A DNA stretch of 57,724 bases from Alphaproteobacteria bacterium (GTDB lineage: Bacteria; Pseudomonadota; Alphaproteobacteria; Rs-D84), in contig WRCA01000005.1 in assembly GCA_009784275.1 (NCBI GenBank), positions 1-57,724 of the forward strand, in the 5' to 3' direction. Position 1 is the stretch's first letter; each line of letters opens with the position of its first letter. The notes beneath the pieces are model-generated. The model searched no databases. It saw only the letters and a list, made by a program, of their open reading frames with translations, and was not told the DNA's origin. The translations under genes were made by a program, and so were the position numbers. Shown here piece after piece: positions 1-8,803 of this stretch.

Positions 1-214
1 CTACACGACGAAATTCTTCTTCCCCGTAAAGGGAGAAAATATCGACGACGCTGCATCCTGCCGCGGCCTCTATTTCTTTATCGGAATCTACAAAAGGAAT
101 ATCCAGCTTACGCGCAAGCATACGCCCGACGCTGGTTTTTCCGGCGCCCATCAAGCCTACCATAACTATTGGCCTGTCAAGATTTACTTCCAGATTCTGG
201 GTCATAAATGACAT
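1..214 (-). CDS. aroK: Shikimate kinase, N-terminal part, cut by the window edge
   Basis: Phosphorylates shikimate with ATP in the chorismate pathway, in the cytosol. Only the first 71 codons are inside the window, read from the reverse complement. The Walker A loop GLMGAGKT lies at residues 20-27, followed by FVDSDKEIE, whose Asp residues bind shikimate in the family, and EEFRR. The start at 214 gives [10 protein letters not shown]; a second ATG at 205 is possible. The neighbouring gene at 293 is divergent. Usually aroK is followed by aroB, which would lie outside the window. Confidence 0.9.
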   Translation of the reverse strand, partial: MSFMTQNLEVNLDRPIVMVGLMGAGKTSVGRMLARKLDIPFVDSDKEIEAAAGCSVVDIFSLYGEEEFRRV

Positions 215-279
215 GATAAACGACCCATCGCCCCAAAGCAATAAGAATATAAAACCATATTAATTTTTTATAACTTCGG

Positions 280-285
280 TATAAT
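280..285 (+). promoter_or_regulatory. -10 box (TATAAT) 7 bases before the ATG; leaderless start predicted
   Basis: A perfect TATAAT ends 7 bases before the ATG at 293, so transcription would begin at or next to the start codon. There is no Shine-Dalgarno sequence in between and no clear -35 box. Confidence 0.5.
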
Positions 286-292
286 TAACATC

Positions 293-730
293 ATGGACAA
301 TAGTACCGAACAATCTGTAATCGATATCATAAAAAGCTGTGAAGACGTGCAATTCTGCACCTTTGGACTGGGCGAATATCCCGAAACCCGGAGCTTTGTT
401 AATATATTTAATCATGAAATCGACACCTTGGACGACTTGTACTTCTTTGCATCAAAAAGATGGCATACGATAGAACAAATCTTGAATAACCCGCATGTAT
501 GCCTTTACTATTTCAATCCTAAAACACGCATGTCGATAAGGCTGTTCGGCATTGTAAAACTAATAGAAGACCAAAGTATAAAACAAAAGCTATGGCGTGA
601 CGAAATAAAGAAATTTGATTATACGGGATACGAAGATCCAACTTTTTGCCTGATACATTTCGCCCCAAAAACGTATAAATACTACATCAAATACGATGAA
701 CATAAAGGGGATATACAGATTGCTATTTAA
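293..730 (+). CDS. Pyridoxamine 5'-phosphate oxidase-like, FMN-binding split-barrel protein
   Basis: 145 residues, the size of the single-domain split-barrel flavoproteins often called general stress protein 26-like. The pattern VQFCTFG, then a strand with YFFASKRWHTIEQILNNPHVCLYYF, then a second barrel strand is typical of that fold, which binds FMN or related cofactors as a cytosolic dimer. The substrate cannot be told from sequence, and biosynthetic PNPOx activity is unlikely because the protein is short. The start is set by a -10 box only 7 bases upstream. It is monocistronic and convergent with the exported protein gene at 734. Confidence 0.7.
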   Translation: MDNSTEQSVIDIIKSCEDVQFCTFGLGEYPETRSFVNIFNHEIDTLDDLYFFASKRWHTIEQILNNPHVCLYYFNPKTRMSIRLFGIVKLIEDQSIKQKLWRDEIKKFDYTGYEDPTFCLIHFAPKTYKYYIKYDEHKGDIQIAI

Positions 731-733
731 TAG

Positions 734-1576
734 TTATTTGCATAATAATCTTGTCATTTCCGACACCGGTATGCGTTCCTGAACCCAGCTGTCCGTATCA
801 TATCCTTTCCAGCTTGTGCTGGTGGTTACCGAAGGACCGGTTCTTTGTTCTGTCACTATCATCACTGTGTTTTTATCAGTATTTCTTATATTCGTATTAT
901 AAAACATTATTTCATCTATGATTCTTGATAGATACTCGTCAATTTTGGAATTATCCAGCAGCTTGCGGTTGCTTTCGCAAAATTCCTGATATGTGAAACA
1001 TTTGTTTCCTCTGCTGACGCGTATATTGTCTTCGAAATCCCTTACGGCATAAGCAAACCCAAGCGCAAAGCACCAATGGCCGTAATCAAGAAATTCGCAT
1101 ATAGTATCTAACCTGCCGTAATTCGACCCGCTCCCTTTGGCAGAAATTTGCCCGGACAGGCTTGATTCATGGCGGAAGAAATTATTAAATTTAGCATACT
1201 TGTCCGCGCAGTCGTTCTGGCTGCCCATAGAAGAATTCTTCAAAAAGTTTATATATTGAAGCTTTGTTTGAATTACCTGATCTTGTCCTGACGCTGATGA
1301 AGTCTGTCCGACCTGTCCGCCTGGGTTTTGAAGCCGTGGCGATGACCCCTTTCCTCCACCCGGAGGGGTACGTGCAGGCATCAACGCGCGCACAATAACC
1401 ATCACATCGGAATAGGCATCTGAATAAATAGAGAATGGAGAAGAAACCGAGGCTGAATTATCGGATGCGCGCGGCGACGCCGGGCTTTCCGACCGCGGCG
1501 ATGGCCAAACAGCACATGGGGAAAACAATAAAAGCGTAAAAATGCAAAGCCCCCGCAATTCATCTCTCCTTCGCAT
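734..1576 (-). CDS. Exported protein of unknown function
   Basis: I do not recognise this family. The N-terminus has a hydrophobic signal (LCIFTLLLFSPCAVW) followed by a Ser/Pro/Ala-rich linker, so the protein is probably exported. The C-terminal half has scattered cysteines and aromatic residues (ICEFLDYGHWCFALGFAYA). The ATG at 1576 gives MRRRDELRG before the signal, but a strong AGGAG lies inside that stretch, 7 bases before a TTG at 1558. The TTG start is therefore equally likely and gives a more ordinary signal peptide. A TATAAT box lies about 20 bases upstream on this strand. Divergent from the fusion gene at 1628. Confidence 0.7.
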   Translation of the reverse strand: MRRRDELRGLCIFTLLLFSPCAVWPSPRSESPASPRASDNSASVSSPFSIYSDAYSDVMVIVRALMPARTPPGGGKGSSPRLQNPGGQVGQTSSASGQDQVIQTKLQYINFLKNSSMGSQNDCADKYAKFNNFFRHESSLSGQISAKGSGSNYGRLDTICEFLDYGHWCFALGFAYAVRDFEDNIRVSRGNKCFTYQEFCESNRKLLDNSKIDEYLSRIIDEIMFYNTNIRNTDKNTVMIVTEQRTGPSVTTSTSWKGYDTDSWVQERIPVSEMTRLLCK

Positions 1577-1627
1577 AATAAATCTGATAAATATTATAGC
1601 ATAAAATACAAGGGGGAGGAAGTAGTT

Positions 1628-3253
1628 TTGCACTTGAAATTCCGGAATTGCTGGTATATGATTGGGCTGCAAATTATTTCGGATACGCCCATGATAAACC
1701 CAATTACCAGAACCTTCATCATAAACAAGCTGATATGCGACAACAGCCTGAAGTCATATTTGGAAATAGGCGTATCGAATCCGTATATTAATTATATTCA
1801 AATAAGGTGCCCGAAGAAGGTATCCGTCGATCCGTGCCAAGTATGCGAATACTATTCCAAAGAATCTATAAATGAGTTCAAACAGTTCGTTGACTTTCAG
1901 ATGACTTCTGACGAGTTCTTTGCCCAAAATAAAGAAAAATTCGATATCATATTTATTGACGGCGATCACTCTCATGAACAGTCTCTGAAAGACCTGAATA
2001 ATGCGCTGAAAATAATCAACAAGGGTGGATTTATTGTAATGCACGACGCCTGCCCCCCTTCATATGAAAATACTCAAATAGAGAATTTTGAGAAAAAATT
2101 GTTCTATAACGGAGAAATCTGGAAAACCGTAATGCTGGCGATCCGCCAGTCAAAGGAAGAACTGATTGTCAAAACATTTCCATGGGACTGGGGCGTTTCG
2201 GTAATTAAAAAAGTATCGGATTATAATGTCGAAATCAGGCCGGAAGCATTGGACTATTACAATGACTACAGCATGCCTGCCATGAACCCGGAATATGACA
2301 TCAGGGTTTTGAATAATGACAAAGTTTCGTATTTCACCGCGCTGTATAATACCCCGCAAAAATCCATAGAGCGCACTGCGCGCACCGTCATGAGCCAGAC
2401 CAACCCGAATTGGGAATGGGTACTGGTCGATGATTCAAACAATGATGCGGATGCAGAACGGCTTTCTAAATACCTGGCATCTTTGGGCGACCCCAGGATA
2501 AAATATTTCAGTTATGGCAAGCATTCTGGGTTTATAGGAGAATCAAAATGGCGCGCCGCATCGATGTGCCGCGGAAAGTATCTGGCAGAATTGGACCATG
2601 ATGACCTGCTGATGCCCAACCTGACTGATGACATAATTGCGGCTGGAGATGGGTTTGATTTTATATATTCTAACTGGTCAAGCGTGATGGTATCGGACGC
2701 GGAAGAATTAAGCGCGATGAGCCCGTATCCAAATGGATTTGCCATGGGCTATGGAGGTTATCGCACAACCCGGGCCATTAATCCTTTGACCGGCAATGCT
2801 CATACTTACCAAGAATGCATCGCGGTCCCTCTTAATCCTAAAACCATCCGCCATATAGTTGGCATTCCGAACCATGTTCGCGTTTGGGACAAAGAGTTTT
2901 ATAATCGCATCCAAGGCCATAATCCGGATCTGTGGGTGGTGGATGATTATGAGCTGGTCTTGCGTTCATTTCTTGCTGGCGGCCAATTTCTGCACCTGGA
3001 TGTGCTGGGGTACCTGCAGGTCGAAACAGGCGACAATACCACCGACAAGCGTCGCAATATAATCCAACAAATAGTCGCGGCAATTCTTGCGACAAATGAC
3101 GAAGCGATAAAGCTGGAATTTGCGGCACGCAAGATGGACGACTGGGCATATGTGTATCATAAACAGCATTTCGGATTCAAAGCGCTTCATTATTGGGATG
3201 TGCCGACCATACCTGATGCCCCCCGTGCGGACAACGTGTGGAAAAGGGAATAA
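1628..3253 (+). CDS. Fused SAM-dependent methyltransferase and family 2 glycosyltransferase
   Basis: 541 residues with two catalytic modules. Residues about 40-200 are a class I methyltransferase of the Methyltransf_24 type: YLEIGV (motif I), FDIIFIDGDHSHE with the acidic post-motif, then INKGGFIVMHDAC. Residues about 235-500 are a GT-A fold glycosyltransferase: VSYFTALYNTPQKSI, VLVDDSNND, and AELDHDD as the metal-binding DxD. The protein probably builds and methylates a surface glycan in the cytosol or at the inner membrane; the acceptor is unknown. The TTG start at 1628 is chosen because GGGGGAGGA precedes it at normal spacing; an ATG at 1658 is the alternative. No glycan cluster surrounds it. 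Confidence 0.8.
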   Translation: MHLKFRNCWYMIGLQIISDTPMINPITRTFIINKLICDNSLKSYLEIGVSNPYINYIQIRCPKKVSVDPCQVCEYYSKESINEFKQFVDFQMTSDEFFAQNKEKFDIIFIDGDHSHEQSLKDLNNALKIINKGGFIVMHDACPPSYENTQIENFEKKLFYNGEIWKTVMLAIRQSKEELIVKTFPWDWGVSVIKKVSDYNVEIRPEALDYYNDYSMPAMNPEYDIRVLNNDKVSYFTALYNTPQKSIERTARTVMSQTNPNWEWVLVDDSNNDADAERLSKYLASLGDPRIKYFSYGKHSGFIGESKWRAASMCRGKYLAELDHDDLLMPNLTDDIIAAGDGFDFIYSNWSSVMVSDAEELSAMSPYPNGFAMGYGGYRTTRAINPLTGNAHTYQECIAVPLNPKTIRHIVGIPNHVRVWDKEFYNRIQGHNPDLWVVDDYELVLRSFLAGGQFLHLDVLGYLQVETGDNTTDKRRNIIQQIVAAILATNDEAIKLEFAARKMDDWAYVYHKQHFGFKALHYWDVPTIPDAPRADNVWKRE

Positions 3254-3274
3254 TTATATCTGCGCCGAAACTTA

Positions 3275-3350
3275 TGGCGACCCCACCAGGACTCGAACCT
3301 GGACCTAATTCTTAGGAGGAACTTGTTCTATCCTGTTGAACTATGGGGTC
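3275..3350 (-). tRNA. tRNA-Arg, anticodon CCT
   Basis: The cloverleaf folds on the minus strand: 7-bp acceptor (GACCCCA/TGGGGTC), D stem GTTC/GAAC, anticodon stem AGTTC/GAATT with loop CTCCTAA (anticodon CCT), and T arm CCAGG/CCTGG around TTCGAGT. The 3' CCA is encoded. It reads AGG arginine codons. Confidence 0.96.
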
Positions 3351-3396
3351 GTTGCGGGTTTATTTTATACTATTTTTTGGCTAATGCAATCTCTTG

Positions 3397-3424
3397 TTGA
3401 CGGATAGCATTTAAATTGTATAAT
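3397..3424 (+). promoter_or_regulatory. Promoter TTGACG-N16-TATAAT
   Basis: The -35 TTGACG at 3397-3402 and the -10 TATAAT at 3419-3424 have a 16-base spacer. It drives the membrane methyltransferase gene at 3459, leaving a leader of about 28 bases with a GGGAAA ribosome site. Confidence 0.75.
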
Positions 3425-3458
3425 CCGCCCCAGGTGAAAAATAAAAAAGGGAAACAAT

Positions 3459-4070
3459 ATGCCTAAAAAAATCAAAACTGATCGCTTATCAACCCAAGGC
3501 TGGATTAATAAACATAGAAAAACATTTTTATTAGTAAACACTCTTGTATTTCTTGGATTTTGGTTTTTCACAAATCCGTTGATACCATTCTCTTACCAGC
3601 TGAAAGACCTGCTGGAAGGATTCGGCAGCTTGCTTTTGATCGCGGGCGTTCTGGGACGCATGTATTCTTCGTTGACTATCGCATCGCACAAGGATCAACA
3701 AGTTGCAAAAACTGAAATATATTCCGTTGTCAGACATCCGTTATACTTTTTCTCATTCCTGATAGCTATTGGAATTGGTCTGTTGACCGGACGTATGGAA
3801 TTGCTTTTATATATAATCGTGTTCTTCCTGGCTTGCTTTTATCCTATGATCTTGAATGAAGAAAGATTTTTAGAAGGAAAATTTGGCAAAGAATACACTG
3901 ACTATAAAAAGCAAGTGCCGATGCTGATTCCGAATTTTTCTAAATGGAAGGCGCGGGAAAGAATCGAAATCAACATGCGCCTGGTAACAAGAACTATTTT
4001 GGATGGCTCATTATTCTTGCTTATTATCCCGCTGATTGAAATAGTAAATTATGTAAAAGACCTGATTTAA
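3459..4070 (+). CDS. Isoprenylcysteine/phospholipid methyltransferase-family membrane protein
   Basis: 203 residues, several hydrophobic segments. The C-terminal half carries the ICMT/PEMT signature: VVRHPLYFFSFLIAIGIGLL, then NEERFLEGKFGKEYTDYKKQVPMLIP, in which RHP and the late Glu-Glu bind S-adenosylmethionine. It probably methylates a small lipid or thiol substrate at the inner membrane; the substrate is not predictable. Own promoter at 3397, own terminator directly downstream. The ATG follows GGGAAAC at proper distance. Confidence 0.8.
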   Translation: MPKKIKTDRLSTQGWINKHRKTFLLVNTLVFLGFWFFTNPLIPFSYQLKDLLEGFGSLLLIAGVLGRMYSSLTIASHKDQQVAKTEIYSVVRHPLYFFSFLIAIGIGLLTGRMELLLYIIVFFLACFYPMILNEERFLEGKFGKEYTDYKKQVPMLIPNFSKWKARERIEINMRLVTRTILDGSLFLLIIPLIEIVNYVKDLI

Positions 4071-4071
4071 A

Positions 4072-4095
4072 AATCCCGCGAATGCGGGTTTTTTT
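4072..4095 (+). terminator. Rho-independent terminator
   Basis: Hairpin CCCGC-GAAT-GCGGG followed by seven T residues, directly after the stop of the methyltransferase gene. The A-rich 5' flank could also end the convergent gene at 4098. Confidence 0.85.
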
Positions 4096-4097
4096 AT

Positions 4098-4400
4098 TTA
4101 TGATTCCAACATTTTTGTACCGGCACCGGCCAGGAATTGTTGTTTTTTGCTTTCAAATTCCATCAGCTTCAATTCTGTTGACTGTAACTTTTCGACAATT
4201 TGACCGACTTCTTCTAATTCTCTGATTATGGCTATTTGCCTCTCGCTATGCCTTGGCGAGTTTATATAATCGACTGGACTCGCCATCATGAAATAAGCAT
4301 CATCTTTCCTCAATTCTTCAATATTATCCCGTTTTAGCTGAACAAATGATTCTATTCCTTCAATAAGCGGGTGCTTTTTCTGCCTTTTAAAAATACTCAT
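4098..4400 (-). CDS. Small helical protein of unknown function
   Basis: 100 residues, charged and probably mostly alpha-helical, with a likely coiled coil in the second half (about residues 55-90, rich in Glu, Lys and Leu). No signal peptide or membrane segment. The ATG is preceded by AAAGAGG at good spacing. It lies 52 bases downstream of the membrane-anchored protein gene at 4453-5223 on the same strand and is probably co-transcribed from the promoter at 5254. I do not recognise the family. Confidence 0.7.
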   Translation of the reverse strand: MSIFKRQKKHPLIEGIESFVQLKRDNIEELRKDDAYFMMASPVDYINSPRHSERQIAIIRELEEVGQIVEKLQSTELKLMEFESKKQQFLAGAGTKMLES

Positions 4401-4452
4401 TAATATACCTCTTTATAACATATATGGGAAGCTATTGGTCCCAATTTTAACT

Positions 4453-5223
4453 TTATTTATATTTCTTATACCCGATAGTATCGGCATATCGACGCAGATA
4501 TTTTTCCTGCTCGGCCAAGAGTTTTTTTGATTTTTCTGCGCGAATCTCCATGTCTCGTTCATAGCGATCATGGATTTCTTGACTTATCCGGTCATATTCT
4601 TTCTGAAGATGCGGGGGCAAAATTGGAAGATAAAATTCTTCTTTCCCAACCCCACGCCAAATATCATAGGCGCATTCCAGCCCAGCCTTTTTTGCCTTTT
4701 CGTAATTATTTTTAAATGCTGCCCTAAATTCTGCTATTATTTTTGCTTGTCCTGCAGAATCCGCAGGCGGGCTTTCGAAGTCATAAAGCATTTCATGCCA
4801 AGCATCTGTCAGGCTGTCTTGCTCGATAGTAAGCCTTTTCGCAAGTTCGTTCGCCTTGTCAAACTTAACCTTTTCTTTCGGATGTGCGGCAAAATACTCA
4901 TTAAATATCCTTTGCCAAGAAGTGTCGCTCGCAACAAGCCTTAAATCATGTCCTCCCTCCAGAATCGCTTGTTCGGGAATAGTATCCATATAGTTCCAAT
5001 AATCATCCCGCAATTGCTGCTGTTTCCCTTTGAATTTCAGTTCTTTTCTGTTAAGCAATTTATCCAACGCCCCAAATTCACAGACATCAATTATGAGTAA
5101 AACCAAGGCTAAATTTAAACCCATCAAAGCAATGATGCTCAAAACTTCTCTTTTCTTTTGTTTTTTGGTCAAGGGCCTTGACAAGTTCTTTGGCACAAAC
5201 TCTTTTTCTTTCTTTTTAAACAT
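4453..5223 (-). CDS. Single-pass membrane protein of unknown function
   Basis: 256 residues. A very basic N-terminus (KKKEKE, KKQKKR) precedes one transmembrane helix at about residues 28-46 (LSIIALMGLNLALVLLIID). The rest is a charged, helical domain that ends in a Glu/Lys-rich stretch, probably periplasmic. The ATG follows AAAGAGGAATTAAAA. It heads a two-gene unit with the helical protein gene at 4098, under its own promoter at 5254-5281. No family recognised. Confidence 0.75.
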   Translation of the reverse strand: MFKKKEKEFVPKNLSRPLTKKQKKREVLSIIALMGLNLALVLLIIDVCEFGALDKLLNRKELKFKGKQQQLRDDYWNYMDTIPEQAILEGGHDLRLVASDTSWQRIFNEYFAAHPKEKVKFDKANELAKRLTIEQDSLTDAWHEMLYDFESPPADSAGQAKIIAEFRAAFKNNYEKAKKAGLECAYDIWRGVGKEEFYLPILPPHLQKEYDRISQEIHDRYERDMEIRAEKSKKLLAEQEKYLRRYADTIGYKKYK

Positions 5224-5253
5224 TTTTAATTCCTCTTTTTTCTATTCATGGTG

Positions 5254-5281
5254 AATATAACATAATAAAATTGTTTGTCAA
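5254..5281 (-). promoter_or_regulatory. Promoter TTGACA-N16-TATATT
   Basis: On the minus strand TTGACA (5276-5281) and TATATT (5254-5259) are separated by 16 bases. It drives the gene that starts at 5223 with a leader of about 25 bases. Confidence 0.75.
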
Positions 5282-5340
5282 CACAAACATCTTGACAAAA
5301 TCAATACGTATCTATTTTCTTTGAAAGAGGAATAATAAAA

Positions 5341-5514
5341 ATGAGTTATTTTTCCGGGCCACAGCGGACTTCCGGCGGAGCAATCAGCGTAGGCTCGCCA
5401 GCTGTTCCAAATGGTCGGCGGCGGTTAATGCATCGATCATTTCATCCAATCCTTCGCCACCCGCCAGAATATCTTCCAGTTTATAAAGAGTCAGCTTTAT
5501 GCGATGATCTGTAA
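5341..5514 (+). CDS. Candidate 57-codon small ORF, antisense to the 3' end of prfA
   Basis: The ORF starts [10 protein letters not shown] and runs 57 codons. Its start region is convincing: TTGACA at 5292, an AT-rich -10 candidate TATTTT after 15 bases, and GAAAGAGGAATAATAAAA before the ATG. From about codon 15 it overlaps prfA in antisense, so its composition there is dictated by prfA. It may be a real small protein, an antisense RNA start, or the stump of a decayed gene whose promoter remains. No family recognised. Confidence 0.3.
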   Translation: MSYFSGPQRTSGGAISVGSPAVPNGRRRLMHRSFHPILRHPPEYLPVYKESALCDDL

Positions 5515-6445
5515 CCCTTTGTTCTGGAAAATTATATGTGCGAATTTTCTCGGAACGGTCGCCGGAACCAACCATAGATTTTCTTGAAGCATTACTTGAA
5601 TTTTCTTGCTCAATTCTTTGTTTTTCATATAATTTCGAGCGAAGCATCGCCATGCAATAAGCGCGATTTTGAATCTGCGAACGCTCGTTCTGGCTTGATA
5701 CAACTATGCCAGTTGGCAAGTGAGTAATGCGAACGGCGGAATCAGTCTTGTTAACATGCTGACCGCCCGCCCCCTGCGCCCTGAAAGTATCGATACGCAA
5801 GTCTTTTTCTTCTACAACAACATCTATATCCTCGGCTTCGGGCATAACGGCGACACTGGCTGCGCTGGTATGGATGCGCCCGGATGCCTCGGTTTCTGGA
5901 ACGCGTTGAACTCGGTGAATTCCGGATTCGAATTTAAACCGCGCATAGGCACCCCGCCCGTCTACTTTGAATATTATTTCCTTATAACCGCGCAAACTGG
6001 TTGCGTTTTCTTCGATAATTTCTATCTTCCAACCATGACGCAAAGCATAAGATTTATATTGTTGGAATAAATCGAATGCGAATAATGCGGATTCTTCGCC
6101 ACCAACGCCGGCACGAATTTCCACAATTACACTATGATCATCAGCATCGTCTTTTGGCAACAAAGCAATTTGAAGTTTTTGTTCAACTTCCGGCAATAAC
6201 TTTTTGAATTCACTTAATTGTTCCTCTGCCATAATTTTTAATTCCGGTTCCCTAATCATGGCATTCGCATCCGCGATTCCAGACTGAATTTGAAAATATT
6301 CGGATACAATTGGCAGAATTTCAGACAGCCGCGAGTATTCTTTCGAAAGCTTTGTTAATTCCGCGCCAGAAACCTGGCCTGAATTCATCAAGCTTTCAAT
6401 TTCCGCGGCGCGGTTTTTAATATCTTTCAATTTTTGCTCTATCAT
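5384..6445 (-). CDS. prfA: Peptide chain release factor 1
   Basis: 353 residues, normal RF1 length. It frees the finished chain at UAA and UAG stop codons. The catalytic GGQ sits in [13 protein letters not shown]. The codon-recognition tripeptide is of the RF1 type (P-E-T in [17 protein letters not shown]), not SPF as in RF2. It follows hisS with a 4-base ATGA overlap, so the two are translationally coupled. The usual partner prmC, which methylates the GGQ glutamine, is not next to it here. Confidence 0.97.
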   Translation of the reverse strand: MIEQKLKDIKNRAAEIESLMNSGQVSGAELTKLSKEYSRLSEILPIVSEYFQIQSGIADANAMIREPELKIMAEEQLSEFKKLLPEVEQKLQIALLPKDDADDHSVIVEIRAGVGGEESALFAFDLFQQYKSYALRHGWKIEIIEENATSLRGYKEIIFKVDGRGAYARFKFESGIHRVQRVPETEASGRIHTSAASVAVMPEAEDIDVVVEEKDLRIDTFRAQGAGGQHVNKTDSAVRITHLPTGIVVSSQNERSQIQNRAYCMAMLRSKLYEKQRIEQENSSNASRKSMVGSGDRSEKIRTYNFPEQRVTDHRIKLTLYKLEDILAGGEGLDEMIDALTAADHLEQLASLR

Positions 6446-7725
6446 TTTATATACTTTATAGCTGTTTTAATGTCCATTTTTTGCTGTTCGCCAGATGCCA
6501 TATTCTTGACGGTTAATTCTTTATTTTTTACTTCATCTTCACCAATTATTATACTGAATTTGCATTTTATTTTATCTGCAAACTCCATTTGGTTTTTAAA
6601 CTTCTTTTCAGCATCTAAATAAGGCACAGCGACTATTTCGGCCGTCCGCAATTGCGAAAGGATCTCCATGGCATAAGCTGTTTGTTCTTGTCCCATTACC
6701 AGCACCGCTACATCGATCGGATTTTCAAATTTTTCCAAATTTATGGCGTTATCTTCCAATAAAGCAACCATTGTTCTAGAAAATCCGACCGCTGCACCAA
6801 CACCGACTATCTTCGTTTTGCTGAATTTATCAGCCAGATTCTCATATCGGCCACCGCCACCCACTGCGCCCAATGATGGGAAGTCATCGAGAAAAAATTC
6901 AAACACAAGACCTGTATAATATGCATGACCACGCATAATCCCCAGGTCGATTTTGGCATTTTTTATTCCCAAAGCCGCCAATTGTGCCATAAATTCATCC
7001 AACCCGATTATTGCCGAATCTAACTTGACAGATTTCTTTAAAAATGCATTATAACCATCTGAAAATACTTTTATAATTGCATTTGCTTTATCTCCAATTT
7101 CTTCACGCAAAGCCCCATTAAAATCGTCGAGTTTATCCTTTTTATCTATCAAAATGAACGCTGTGCGTGCCTCTGACGGGGTTAATTCTTGCCATTCAAA
7201 AAAGGCATCCCAAAATTTACGGCTGCCGACGCGAATATTCGTCCCACCGATAAATTCTCGGCAAGATTCGTAAGCATTTGCTAAAACAGCGACAATTTCC
7301 GCATCATAATTCTGGCTTAAATCACCAAGGCCAAGAACATCCAGGTCCAGCTGATAAAATTCGCGATAACGGCCCTTTTGCGGGCGTTCCCCGCGATAAT
7401 TTTTAGCAAATAAGTACGATCTGAACGGAAAAACCAAGTCATTCAGGTGTCCCGCGACATAACGCGCAAGCCCAACTGTGCCATCATAGCGCAATCCCAT
7501 CCTGGTATCGCCCTTTTGAAACAGGAAGATTTGTGTTTCAATTTCATCCCAATTGTCTTTGTCAGTCAGGACTTCCGCACGTTCGATTACCGGCAGATCA
7601 AGCCGCGCAAAACCGGCTGTTTGCAGCACGGATTGCATGCGGCGGGCGCACTCGTCAAAGCACCGCTGCTGTACAGGCAGCAGTTCTATAAATCCAGATA
7701 AAGGTTTTGTTGGTTTAAGATCCAT
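6442..7725 (-). CDS. hisS: Histidyl-tRNA synthetase
   Basis: 427 residues, class II synthetase charging tRNA-His. Motif 2 is [19 protein letters not shown] at about 111-129; the histidine-binding signature appears as [14 protein letters not shown]. The N-terminal substrate loop reads [13 protein letters not shown] (78-90), close to the LRYDLTVPxARYV of archaeal, eukaryotic and Bacteroidetes enzymes and unlike the RPEGT loop of the common bacterial type. The C-terminal anticodon-binding domain (about 335-427) is present. The ATG follows AAGAGGAAAGAAA. First gene of the hisS-prfA pair. Confidence 0.96.
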   Translation of the reverse strand: MDLKPTKPLSGFIELLPVQQRCFDECARRMQSVLQTAGFARLDLPVIERAEVLTDKDNWDEIETQIFLFQKGDTRMGLRYDGTVGLARYVAGHLNDLVFPFRSYLFAKNYRGERPQKGRYREFYQLDLDVLGLGDLSQNYDAEIVAVLANAYESCREFIGGTNIRVGSRKFWDAFFEWQELTPSEARTAFILIDKKDKLDDFNGALREEIGDKANAIIKVFSDGYNAFLKKSVKLDSAIIGLDEFMAQLAALGIKNAKIDLGIMRGHAYYTGLVFEFFLDDFPSLGAVGGGGRYENLADKFSKTKIVGVGAAVGFSRTMVALLEDNAINLEKFENPIDVAVLVMGQEQTAYAMEILSQLRTAEIVAVPYLDAEKKFKNQMEFADKIKCKFSIIIGEDEVKNKELTVKNMASGEQQKMDIKTAIKYIK

Positions 7726-7926
7726 TTTCTTTCCTCTTTTATTGCTTTTTATATTGCAAGATTATGCCGTTTTCGGCAAGTGTTAATTGATATAAATATG
7801 GAATAGCTATAAAGTCACGCCCGCGCAGGCGTGGTGAAAGAAAAAAGATAAAGAAACGAAACAATTTTTCATAACCCTTTAATTATACGACAATGATTTC
7901 AGATTTCAACTTAAATTTTATACCGC

Positions 7927-7956
7927 TTGCAATGGTTGTTCGCAATGCTTTATAAT
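7927..7956 (+). promoter_or_regulatory. Promoter TTGCAA-N18-TATAAT
   Basis: -35 TTGCAA at 7927-7932, -10 TATAAT at 7951-7956, 18-base spacer. It would give a short leader (about 16 bases) carrying the AAGGAAG ribosome site of the glycosyltransferase gene. Confidence 0.6.
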
Positions 7957-7978
7957 TCACCCAAAGAAAGGAAGAAAA

Positions 7979-8803
7979 ATGCCGATAAAACCCAAGAAAA
8001 CCGCCCCTGTTAAAGCCAAAGAAAACAAGAAACCCGAATTGAGCGTCATCTGCATATGGTGGCGGCGTGAAGACGGCAGCGAGAAATTTAGCTTGGAATA
8101 CGTTAATCGCCTGTACCACATGGTGCAGAAAAACCTGACCTTGCCGCATCGATTTGTGTGCTTTACCGAAGATACCGTCGGATTAGATGGGGTAAAGCTG
8201 GACAAAGGGATCGAAACGTTTCCCATTCCCACCGTGAATTTCCCAAAAGGATGCCCCGAACGCGGCTGGAAAAAACTTGGCCTATTCTTACCAGGAAGAG
8301 TTGGAGATTTGCATGGAACCGCCCTATTTCTGGACTTGGACACCGTAATTGTCGACAATATTGACGATTTATTCAAAGTGCCCGGGAAATTCCTTATTGC
8401 GCGTGACCGCGTAGGCAATGATGTAGAAGGTAATTCATCCGTAGTTCGATTTGAAATCGGGCAGCATCAGGATGTATTGGAGTATTTTGAAAAGAATTTC
8501 GATAGCGTGCGTAAAGAAGTTCGGCGTGAACAGCAATTTTTATCCAACGAGATGCAGAAAAAAGACATTTTCCAGTTCTGGCCTAATGAAAACTGGTGCG
8601 CCAGCTTTAAATATAAGAGTTTGCTGCCATTTCCGCTGAATTGGTTTATCGCCCCGAAAATACCAAAAGGCGCGAAAATCGTAATATTTCACGGCAGACC
8701 GAATAACGAGCAAGCAATGAACGGGTACACGGCAAAATTCGGCATCCGTCATGTGTGTCCAACAAAATGGATAAAAAAATATTGGATTGGCGACAGTAAA
8801 TGA
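7979..8803 (+). CDS. Glycosyltransferase with DxD motif (GT-A, GT8-like)
   Basis: 274 residues. After a basic N-terminus, LSVICIWWRRED begins a Rossmann-like sugar-nucleotide domain. FLDLDTVIVDNIDDLF carries the metal-binding D119-x-D121 motif and the layout seen in GT8-like enzymes, and a late VIFHGRPNN gives a conserved-looking His. No membrane segment, so it probably acts in the cytosol on a surface glycan. The ATG is preceded by AAAGGAAGAAAA. The stop overlaps the start of the next gene by 4 bases (ATGA), coupling it to an exported Cys-containing protein. Confidence 0.75.
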   Translation: MPIKPKKTAPVKAKENKKPELSVICIWWRREDGSEKFSLEYVNRLYHMVQKNLTLPHRFVCFTEDTVGLDGVKLDKGIETFPIPTVNFPKGCPERGWKKLGLFLPGRVGDLHGTALFLDLDTVIVDNIDDLFKVPGKFLIARDRVGNDVEGNSSVVRFEIGQHQDVLEYFEKNFDSVRKEVRREQQFLSNEMQKKDIFQFWPNENWCASFKYKSLLPFPLNWFIAPKIPKGAKIVIFHGRPNNEQAMNGYTAKFGIRHVCPTKWIKKYWIGDSK

